Shown here: positions 57,509 through 64,000 of the stretch, piece by piece
How the letters are laid out: every line of letters starts with the position of its first letter
Position numbering within the stretch: the first letter of the stretch is position 1
NCBI GenBank assembly: GCA_030765805.1
Contig: JAVCDH010000003.1
Span: forward strand, 1-64,000
DNA from: Candidatus Euphemobacter frigidus
Lineage (GTDB): Bacteria; Auribacterota; Erginobacteria; Erginobacterales; Erginobacteraceae
DNA length: 64,000 bases
Direction of reading: 5' to 3'
Translations under genes and position numbers: made by a program
The notes under the pieces: model-generated
What the model saw: only the letters and a program-made list of their open reading frames with translations
Database searches by the model: none
Told to the model about the DNA's origin: nothing

Positions 57509-58831
57509 ATGGACCTTTTTCAAGACCATCCGACCCAATTCAGGTCGCCGCGCGCTCCCCTCGCGTTCCGGATACGTCCCCGCACCCTCTCCGAGATGAT
57601 CGGACAGGAAGACCTCCTTGGCAACGGCAGTCTGCTTCGTCGGCTGATCGAAGAGGATCGTATCCAGTCCGCCATCTTCTTCGGGCCGCCCGGCTCCGGC
57701 AAGACAAGCCTGGTAAATATAATTGGTTCTATCACGAGTTCTCATTTTATTACGATCAGCGCCGTTACCTCAAATGTCGCCCGAATCAAGGAGATAATTG
57801 CCGGCGCTCGAAATCGTCTGGCCAACACGGGAAAGTCGACCTTGCTTTTTGTGGATGAATTCCATCGATTCAATCGCGCCCAGCAGGAAGTACTCCTCCC
57901 TCATATCGAAGATGGAACCATAGCGTTTATCGGTCTTACCACCAGCAACCCATTCCACGCCATGGCCCCCGCGCTCCTCTCCCGATCACAACTATTCCAG
58001 TTCCCGGCTCTCTCACCGGATTCAATTGCGGAGATCCTCCAGCGGGCCCTGACTGACCCGGACCGGGGATTGGGAAATTACTCCTCCGCGGTTTCGGAAG
58101 AGGCTATCGCCTGGTTGGCGCAGTACTGTGAGGGTGACGCGCGGCGAGGCCTCAATATTCTGGAGCTGGCGATAGTAACCACGCCGCCCGGGGAGGCCGG
58201 GAAAATAATCATTACGGCGGAGATCATGGCCGGAGCCGCGCAGGAAAAGCTTGTTTCCTACGATCGGAATGGGGATGAACACTACAATACAATCTCGGCC
58301 TTTATCAAGAGTGTGCGGGGAAGCGATCCGGACGCGGCTCTCTACTGGCTGGCCAAGATGATCCGGGGCGGCGAAGACTATCGTTTTCTCGCGCGTCGTC
58401 TGATTATTCTTGCTTCCGAGGATATCGGAAACGCCGATCCCCATGCCCTGACCCTGGCGGTAGATGCCGCTCAAGCGGTGGAGTTCGTCGGAACGCCGGA
58501 AGGGCAACTGGCCCTGGCCCAGGCGACCACCTATCTGGCATCCGCTCCCAAGAGCAATGCTTCCTACCTGGGCCTCAAGAAAGCCTTAAGAGATATTGAT
58601 AAAAAACCCCTCCAGGCCGTTCCCTCACATTTGAAGAACGTCCCGCACCGGGATGGGGGTGCGGCGAGTGAGGAGAAACCCTATCTCTCCCCCCACAGAT
58701 ACCCCGGGGGGTGGGTAAAACAGGATTACCTGAAGATCAAGAGGCAATATTATTATCCCACCGATCGCGGTTATGAAGCGGTGATCAAAAAGAGAATGAA
58801 GTTGCTCAGGTCCAATCAGACGGGACTCTAA
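57509..58831 (+). CDS. rarA: Replication-associated recombination protein RarA (MgsA)
   Basis: A 440-residue AAA+ clamp-loader-like ATPase acting at stalled replication forks. RIRPRTLSEMIGQEDLL is the family N-terminus. Walker A is GPPGSGKTSLVNIIG, Walker B TLLFVDEFHRFNRAQQE (DExH type here, DEFH), sensor 1 GLTTSNPFHAMAPALLSR. The C-terminal helical domain includes NTISAFIKSVRGSDPDAALY and WLAKMIRGGEDYRFLARRLI, then the tetramerisation end with HRYPGGWVKQDYL. Length is normal. fthC starts directly after its stop. Confidence 0.96.
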   Translation: MDLFQDHPTQFRSPRAPLAFRIRPRTLSEMIGQEDLLGNGSLLRRLIEEDRIQSAIFFGPPGSGKTSLVNIIGSITSSHFITISAVTSNVARIKEIIAGARNRLANTGKSTLLFVDEFHRFNRAQQEVLLPHIEDGTIAFIGLTTSNPFHAMAPALLSRSQLFQFPALSPDSIAEILQRALTDPDRGLGNYSSAVSEEAIAWLAQYCEGDARRGLNILELAIVTTPPGEAGKIIITAEIMAGAAQEKLVSYDRNGDEHYNTISAFIKSVRGSDPDAALYWLAKMIRGGEDYRFLARRLIILASEDIGNADPHALTLAVDAAQAVEFVGTPEGQLALAQATTYLASAPKSNASYLGLKKALRDIDKKPLQAVPSHLKNVPHRDGGAASEEKPYLSPHRYPGGWVKQDYLKIKRQYYYPTDRGYEAVIKKRMKLLRSNQTGL

Positions 58832-59464
58832 ATGATGAAGAAGAGCATCAGAACCAGATTGCTCGGGATCCGGAACTCACTCTCCGCCGAGGAGATACAC
58901 TCAAAAAGCCGGGTCATTGCGAGGAGACTGTTTGGAATCCCGACTTTCCGGGAGACGCGAACGGTTATGTTCTACGTCTCTTACGGCAGCGAGGTCGACA
59001 CCCACCAAATGCTCAAGGAGGCCCTCCGGAAAGGACTGCGGGTGGCGGTTCCTCTCACCCAGCGCGAGAGCAAGCGATTGCTTTCAGTGCTCATCCAGGA
59101 ACCCGACCGGGATCTCTTCCCCGGTTTCAAAGAGATCCCGGAACCGGATCTAAAACGATCGGTTGAACTACGGCCGACCGAACTGGATCTGGTTATCGTC
59201 CCCGGGGTGGCTTTCGATCCAATAGGGAACCGCCTGGGCATGGGAAAGGCTTATTATGACGATTTTCTCAAGTCGATCCGCCCATCGGCCGTAAAGATTG
59301 GTCTGGCCTTTGAATGCCAGATTGTCGAGAAGATCCCCCCGGCCTATCATGATGTCGCGATGGATAAGATAATCACGGAAAAACGGGTGATCGACTGCAC
59401 CTTGAACAAACCTGATTCAAAATTTAGATCGGTAGATCAGATAAAAAAACAGCAATACAGCTAA
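58832..59464 (+). CDS. fthC: 5-formyltetrahydrofolate cyclo-ligase
   Basis: A 210-residue enzyme that converts 5-formyl-THF to 5,10-methenyl-THF using ATP. The N-terminal helix [20 protein letters not shown] and the phosphate loop in [20 protein letters not shown] followed by KAYYDDFL, then [20 protein letters not shown], are diagnostic. It abuts rarA on the 5' side and rny on the 3' side (17 nt), so it is in one operon. Confidence 0.94.
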   Translation: MMKKSIRTRLLGIRNSLSAEEIHSKSRVIARRLFGIPTFRETRTVMFYVSYGSEVDTHQMLKEALRKGLRVAVPLTQRESKRLLSVLIQEPDRDLFPGFKEIPEPDLKRSVELRPTELDLVIVPGVAFDPIGNRLGMGKAYYDDFLKSIRPSAVKIGLAFECQIVEKIPPAYHDVAMDKIITEKRVIDCTLNKPDSKFRSVDQIKKQQYS

Positions 59465-59481
59465 AGAGCGAGGGGTTAACA

Positions 59482-61044
59482 ATGAATAATACACTGGAAT
59501 ATATAATACCCGCCGTCTGCGGTGTGATTGGTATCGGTATCGGCATCGGGTTCTATGCATTCTGGGCGACACAAAAGTTGAATTCCACCACTCAGCGGGC
59601 GAAAAAAGTTATGGAAGATGCTGATCGCGAGGTTATCGCCAAGCGAAAAGAACTTGCCATTCAGGTCAAGGAGGAACTCTACCAAACCCGGGCCCGTTTT
59701 GAGAAGGAGACGAAAGAACAGCGGCGGGAATTAAAGAACGCGGAGAAACGGATTCGTGGGCGGGAAGCGAATATAGAGCGAAAACTAAACTTCCTGGAAC
59801 GGAGGGAGAGCAAGATTCAAGAAAAAGAACGGCATTTCAAAGAGCGGGAACGAAGATTTGAACAGAAAGAAGAACAGATGCGGGGGTTATTGGATAAACA
59901 ACAGATCAAGCTTCAACAAATTTCCGGGCTAAGCCGGGAAGAAGCGAAAAATATCCTGCTGGCTTCCCTTCGGGAGGAGGCGGAGCGGAGTGCGGGGCTT
60001 TTAAGTCGGCAGATAGAGGCGGAAGCGCGGGACAAAGCGGAGAAGGAAGCCCGTAAGATCATCACTCTCGCCATCCAGCGCTACGCATCCGACCAGGTCT
60101 CCGAGATAACTGTCTCGACCGTCTCTTTGCCTAATGATGAGATGAAAGGGAGGATTATCGGACGGGAAGGACGGAATATCCGCGCGTTTCAGGCGGCAAC
60201 CGGGGTGGATATTATCGTTGATGACACGCCGGAGGTGGTAGTTCTCTCCGGCTTTGACCCGGTCCGGCGGGAGATCGCCCGAGTCTCGCTGAAGAAGCTG
60301 ATTAGCGACGGGCGTATCCACCCCCCCCGGATCGAGGAGATCGTAAAAAAGTCCGGCCAGGAGATCGAGCGAACAATCCGGGAAGCCGGAGAGCGGGCTG
60401 CCTTCGATGTGGGAGTACACGGATTGAAACCCGATCTCATCAAGATCCTGGGGAGGCTCCGCTTTCGAACCAGCTACGGACAGAATGTCCTCTCCCATTC
60501 CCGGGAAGTCGCTTTTATCATGGGAATAATGGCCTCGGAATTGCATCTCGATATCCAGACGGCCAAAAAGATCGGCTTGCTTCATGATATCGGTAAAGCG
60601 GTCGATCACGAAGTGGAAGGGCCCCACGCTCAGATCGGCGCCAACCTGGCGAAGAAATACGGTCTCCCTCAGGTCATCGTCCATGCCATCGCCGCTCACC
60701 ATGGCGAGGTAGAACCACAGTCAGTCTTCGATGTCCTGGGGCAGGCCGGTGATGCGATCTCCGCGGCGCGACCCGGCGCCAGGTCGGAAACCATGGGGGG
60801 ATATATCAAACGCCTGGAAAAACTGGAAGAACTGGCTCTCTCATTTCACGGGGTCAAGAAAGCCTACGCTATCCAGGCCGGACGGGAGGTCCGGGTTATG
60901 GTCGAGCCGGATAAAGTAGGTGATAACGAAACCGTTCATATCGCCCGCAATATCAGCAAGCGGATTGAAGAAGAGATGGACTATCCCGGCCAGGTAAAAG
61001 TGACGGTCCTGAGAGAGACGAGGGCGGTGGAGTATGCGAAATGA
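59482..61044 (+). CDS. rny: Ribonuclease Y
   Basis: A 520-residue membrane-anchored endoribonuclease that initiates mRNA decay. One N-terminal membrane helix ([20 protein letters not shown]) is followed by a long coiled coil (about 30-200), a KH domain with [20 protein letters not shown], and an HD domain with the metal motif [15 protein letters not shown] and [14 protein letters not shown]. Length and domain order are standard. GAGGGG precedes the ATG. Confidence 0.97.
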   Translation: MNNTLEYIIPAVCGVIGIGIGIGFYAFWATQKLNSTTQRAKKVMEDADREVIAKRKELAIQVKEELYQTRARFEKETKEQRRELKNAEKRIRGREANIERKLNFLERRESKIQEKERHFKERERRFEQKEEQMRGLLDKQQIKLQQISGLSREEAKNILLASLREEAERSAGLLSRQIEAEARDKAEKEARKIITLAIQRYASDQVSEITVSTVSLPNDEMKGRIIGREGRNIRAFQAATGVDIIVDDTPEVVVLSGFDPVRREIARVSLKKLISDGRIHPPRIEEIVKKSGQEIERTIREAGERAAFDVGVHGLKPDLIKILGRLRFRTSYGQNVLSHSREVAFIMGIMASELHLDIQTAKKIGLLHDIGKAVDHEVEGPHAQIGANLAKKYGLPQVIVHAIAAHHGEVEPQSVFDVLGQAGDAISAARPGARSETMGGYIKRLEKLEELALSFHGVKKAYAIQAGREVRVMVEPDKVGDNETVHIARNISKRIEEEMDYPGQVKVTVLRETRAVEYAK

Positions 61045-61107
61045 AGTCGAAAGTGAGCTAAAGTTCGAAGTGACTAAAGTTGGAAGTGAACTAAATATAT
61101 ATCCAAT

Positions 61108-61908
61108 ATGAGCACAACAGTTCATGTTTTATTCGTCGGTGATATAGTCGGCAAGCCCGGTCGGCGCGCTTTCAGCGAGATCTATCCCCGTCTGAAGATA
61201 CGGGAAAATATCCATTTCTGCGTGGTCAACGGCGAGAACGCGGCCGGCGGCTCCGGCTTGAATGAGAAGTCCGTCACCGGGCTGCTGGCGGGAGGTGCCG
61301 ACGTCCTGACTTCGGGGGACCACATCTGGCGAAACAAAGAAGTATTTTCGATCATCGGCGCGGAACGGAGATTGCTCCGCCCGGCTAACTTTCCTCCCGG
61401 AACCCCGGGAGAGGGGAGCGGCGTCTTCACAACTTCTTCCGGCCTTAAGATCGGGGTCATCAATCTATTAGGCCGGGTCTTCATGGACCCGATCGACTGT
61501 CCGTTCCGTCAATGTACCCACGAGATCGATCTCATCTCTCGCCAGACCAACATTATCGTCATCGATTTTCACGCCGAAGCCACCTCCGAAAAAGTTGCCA
61601 TGGGTTATTACTGCGATGGGCGCGTCTCCGCTCTAATCGGCACTCATACTCACATCCCGACCGCCGACGAACGAATATTAAAGAAGGGAACGGCCTATAT
61701 CACCGACATCGGTATGACCGGAAGCTCCGAGTCTGTTCTGGGCCGGGAGATCGAGCCCGTATTGAAAAGATTCGTTTCCGGACTACCGGCTTATTTTAAT
61801 GTCTCCGGGGATCGACCGGTTCTGCAGGGTGTAATTGTTGATATCGATACCGAGACCGGACGGGCGACGGGGATCAAACGAGTAAATGAACCATTGGTGG
61901 AGGGATAA
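61108..61908 (+). CDS. ymdB: YmdB-type metallophosphoesterase
   Basis: A 266-residue calcineurin-like phosphodiesterase of the YmdB family (2',3'-cyclic nucleotide phosphodiesterase activity in B. subtilis). Motifs: VLFVGDIVGKPGRRAF, VVNGENAAGGSGLNEKSVTG, VLTSGDHIWRNKE, NIIVIDFHAEATSEKVAMGY and ALIGTHTHIPTADERI. It lies directly downstream of rny, as in many Firmicutes and other bacteria. Confidence 0.95.
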   Translation: MSTTVHVLFVGDIVGKPGRRAFSEIYPRLKIRENIHFCVVNGENAAGGSGLNEKSVTGLLAGGADVLTSGDHIWRNKEVFSIIGAERRLLRPANFPPGTPGEGSGVFTTSSGLKIGVINLLGRVFMDPIDCPFRQCTHEIDLISRQTNIIVIDFHAEATSEKVAMGYYCDGRVSALIGTHTHIPTADERILKKGTAYITDIGMTGSSESVLGREIEPVLKRFVSGLPAYFNVSGDRPVLQGVIVDIDTETGRATGIKRVNEPLVEG

Positions 61909-61919
61909 AAAACAAATTT

Positions 61920-63134
61920 ATGAATGAACGTCCGACGTCGAACATCTATACAGTCACCGAGATTACCGGCCGGATAAAGAAGCTTCTGGAAGTACGATTT
62001 GTCCGGGTCGGAGTGGTGGGAGAACTCTCCAACCTCCGGAGGCCGTCTTCCGGACATATCTATTTCACGATCAAGGACACCGGAAACCAGCTCTCCGCGG
62101 TTCTCTTCCGTGACGACGCGCGGCGGATCCGATTTGAGCTGCAAGATGGTCTGGAGGTAACAGCCTGGGGACGAATCAGTGTCTATCGACCGCGGGGGAA
62201 CTACCAGTTGATCGTCAATCGCCTGGAACCGCGGGGAGTTGGCGCGCTCCAGCTCGCTCTGGAACAGCTCAAGATCAAACTCTCATTGGAAGGGCTCTTT
62301 GACGCCTCCCATAAAAAGCCGCTCCCCCGCTATCCCTCCCGGATCGGTGTTATTACTTCTCCGACCGGCGCCGCCCTTCGTGACATCCTGCAGGTTATCA
62401 ACCGGAGGTTCGGCTCTCTCCGGGTCATTGTCAATCCGGTTCCGGTTCAGGGTGAAGGCGCCGCCGCTGAACTCGCCCGGGCGGTGGAGGAGTTCAATCA
62501 ATGGAAGAACGTCGAAGTCATCATTATAGGCCGGGGCGGGGGGAGCCTGGAGGACCTCTGGGCTTTTAACGAGGAGGAGGTCGTGCGCAGTATCTTCGCT
62601 TCCCGGATTCCGGTGATCTCCGCGGTAGGGCATGAGATAGACTGGACGCTTTCGGATCTGGTTGCCGATCTCAGAGCTCCCACTCCCTCGGCGGCCGCTG
62701 AATTGGTGGTAGCGGAAAAGAGTAAGTTGCTGGATGACGTGCGGCGTCTCCAACGACGCCTTGACCGGATCATGGAACACATGATTAACCTCTTCCGGGA
62801 GCGGGTAGAGCGAGCTTTCAGAAGCGCATCCCTCCACGATCCCCGACGGGTGCTGCGGCAGTCCCAGCAACAACTGGATGAATTGAATGCCCGGTTGGAT
62901 CGTATAATCAGGCACCGTCTTCGGCTGGAACGTCAGAATATCAACGCCCTCCAGTGGAGACTAAAATCATTGAGTCCACTCTCTGTCCTCTCCCGGGGAT
63001 ACGGCTTTACCCGGCGGTTGAGTGATGGTAGGATAATAACATCGTCCACCATGCTGAAACCGGGCGAACTGGTAGAGACCCGGCTCAAGAAGGGGAGTTT
63101 CATCTCCGTGGTCCGTGAGATTACTCGAAAATAA
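61920..63134 (+). CDS. xseA: Exodeoxyribonuclease VII large subunit
   Basis: A 404-residue XseA. The N-terminal OB-fold DNA-binding domain has VVGELSNLRRPSSGHIYFTI. The catalytic part has RIGVITSPTGAALRDILQVI, the essential IIGRGGGSLEDLWAFNEEEV and VISAVGHEIDWTLSDLVADL with APTPSAAAELV. A C-terminal coiled coil assembles with XseB. The small subunit gene follows at 63179. Confidence 0.97.
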   Translation: MNERPTSNIYTVTEITGRIKKLLEVRFVRVGVVGELSNLRRPSSGHIYFTIKDTGNQLSAVLFRDDARRIRFELQDGLEVTAWGRISVYRPRGNYQLIVNRLEPRGVGALQLALEQLKIKLSLEGLFDASHKKPLPRYPSRIGVITSPTGAALRDILQVINRRFGSLRVIVNPVPVQGEGAAAELARAVEEFNQWKNVEVIIIGRGGGSLEDLWAFNEEEVVRSIFASRIPVISAVGHEIDWTLSDLVADLRAPTPSAAAELVVAEKSKLLDDVRRLQRRLDRIMEHMINLFRERVERAFRSASLHDPRRVLRQSQQQLDELNARLDRIIRHRLRLERQNINALQWRLKSLSPLSVLSRGYGFTRRLSDGRIITSSTMLKPGELVETRLKKGSFISVVREITRK

Positions 63135-63178
63135 TCTTATTTAGCGTGAAGCGCTCAATTCTTGGAGGAAAAAATCTT

Positions 63179-63451
63179 ATGTCAGAGATAAAGTTCGATC
63201 AGTCGCTCAAGCAATTGGAAAAACTGGTGGAGGAGATGGAGGAGGAAGAGATGCCGCTGGAAAAAAGCTTGCGGAAATATGAAGAAGGTATCGGGCTGGC
63301 TCGGTCCTGCCTGGAGAAACTTAATCAGGCGGAGAAAAGGATTGAGATATTGAAGAAGCCGGCCGGGGCGTCCCCGGAGACGAGGCCGTTGGAAGTAGAT
63401 CTGGGCCCGGATAACGAAGAGATGGATCGGGAAGAGACTCTCCGTGAGTAA
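63179..63451 (+). CDS. xseB: Exodeoxyribonuclease VII small subunit
   Basis: A 90-residue Xse[21 protein letters not shown], then [20 protein letters not shown] and [16 protein letters not shown]-terminal charged extension of about 20 residues follows. The ATG at 63179 follows GGAGG and is chosen over a GTG at 63146. A TTAGCG...CGCTCAA stem lies just before the ribosome site. Its stop overlaps the dxs start by 8 nt. Confidence 0.93.
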   Translation: MSEIKFDQSLKQLEKLVEEMEEEEMPLEKSLRKYEEGIGLARSCLEKLNQAEKRIEILKKPAGASPETRPLEVDLGPDNEEMDREETLRE

Positions 63452-64000
63452 TTACCTGAAAAAAATCAACAGCCCGGCCGACTTGAAGAGACTCAGCGTG
63501 GCAGAGCTTTCACTCCTGGCGGAGGAGATCCGGGAAGAAATCATCCGGGTAGTCTCGCGAACAGGAGGTCACCTGGCATCCAGCCTCGGGGTGGTGGAAC
63601 TCACACTCGCCATGTATTACGTCTTCGATCTCCCCCATGATAAGGTGATCTGGGATGTCGGCCACCAGGCGTACGCCCATAAAATACTGACCGGACGACG
63701 GGAAGGGTTCTCCACCCTCCGTCAATACGGGGGGTTGAGCGGGTTTCCGAAGATAGAGGAGAGCCCCTATGACTTTTTCGGAACCGGGCACGCTAGCACC
63801 TCTCTCTCAGCGATGCTGGGTATGGCCGTGGCCCGGGACCATGAGGGAAGACATGAGAAGATCATCGCCTGCATCGGTGATGGTTCCCTGACCGGAGGGT
63901 TGGCCCTGGAAGCCTTGAATCAAAGAGCCAACGTCGCCGGAAATATCCTAGTGGTCTTGAACGCCAATGAGATGGCTATCTCCCCCAGTGTAGGTGAACT
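63444..64000 (+). CDS. dxs: 1-deoxy-D-xylulose-5-phosphate synthase (partial, cut by the right edge)
   Basis: The first 185 residues of Dxs, the thiamine-diphosphate enzyme that begins the MEP isoprenoid pathway. GTG at 63444 overlaps the xseB stop. Visible motifs are [80 protein letters not shown] and the thiamine-diphosphate/Mg site [17 protein letters not shown]. The xseA-xseB-dxs order is common in bacteria. The rest lies beyond the window. Confidence 0.97.
   Translation, partial: MSNYLKKINSPADLKRLSVAELSLLAEEIREEIIRVVSRTGGHLASSLGVVELTLAMYYVFDLPHDKVIWDVGHQAYAHKILTGRREGFSTLRQYGGLSGFPKIEESPYDFFGTGHASTSLSAMLGMAVARDHEGRHEKIIACIGDGSLTGGLALEALNQRANVAGNILVVLNANEMAISPSVGE

Noticed and set aside
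57347-57745. 132-codon minus-strand frame over the rarA start
   Set aside because: Mostly antisense to rarA; the part in the gap has a Cys pair but coincides with the paired RNA arms and lacks a ribosome site.

Overview
The window is bacterial chromosome from an uncultured-looking organism of roughly 50% G+C that I cannot assign to a phylum. Bacterial hallmarks include L20/L35/IF3, RNase Y, RarA and Dxs, and there are lipoproteins with lipoboxes. A very large gas-vesicle locus implies a planktonic or buoyant lifestyle. Positions 1 to about 38.5 kb are coded almost entirely on the minus strand. From 38.7 kb to the end nearly everything is on the plus strand.

Region 1 (about 24.9 kb down to 1, minus strand) is an expanded gas-vesicle cluster. 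In transcription order it holds the shell protein gvpA, two repetitive coiled-coil GvpC-like proteins, and two gvpN ATPases. Further on come four GvpF/L proteins (one fused to a J domain), two GvpG proteins, gvpO plus a protein with two GvpO-like segments, gvpK, a GvpH-type Hsp20, and two further GvpA/J-like proteins. One of these GvpA/J proteins is fused to two GRAM/PH-like segments and a zinc ribbon. Interleaved is a nearly complete folding and remodelling machinery: Hsp70, three free DnaJ-type CxxCxGxG zinc-finger proteins, a tandem ArsA/Get3 ATPase, a Cdc48-like double AAA ATPase and TPR proteins. There are also four paralogous small winged-helix-like domains and two AbrB-like proteins. 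The DnaJ modules look split: the J domain is on a GvpF and the zinc fingers are separate. I infer a dedicated assembly line for the very hydrophobic GvpA.

Region 2 (25.0-35.1 kb) is a regulatory block. It has two stand-alone receivers, an NtrC-type sigma-54 activator, a REC-PAS-histidine kinase, and a substrate-binding-protein/Cache-kinase/Hsp20/receiver operon. A near-perfect sigma-54 promoter lies upstream of the receiver gene next to gvpA, with a 12-bp inverted repeat 113-163 bp further upstream as a candidate activator site. An AT-rich AbiEii-type nucleotidyltransferase pair is inserted between kinase and NtrC regulator. At 35.3-36.5 kb there is a chimera of a divergent sigma-54 (RpoN-like) DNA-binding region and a GIY-YIG nuclease domain.

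Region 3 (36.5-50.1 kb) is mixed. It contains ubiB with a phasin-like gene, a peptidoglycan amidase, an adenosine-deaminase-like enzyme, an SbcD/SbcC-like pair (SbcC interrupted at a C11 tract), tRNA-Pro, a PaeR7I/XhoI-type restriction enzyme with a TSPPY methylase, a PQQ-propeller lipoprotein, and a membrane-anchored polyproline protein with a clear sigma-70 promoter.

Region 4 (50.3-64 kb) is housekeeping: tRNA-Val, thrS-infC-rpmI-rplT-pheS-pheT, a structured intergenic region (possible 6S RNA), then rarA-fthC-rny-ymdB-xseA-xseB-dxs, with dxs running off the end. Several families of short palindromic repeats are scattered through the intergenic spaces. No transposase, phage module or CRISPR array is visible.
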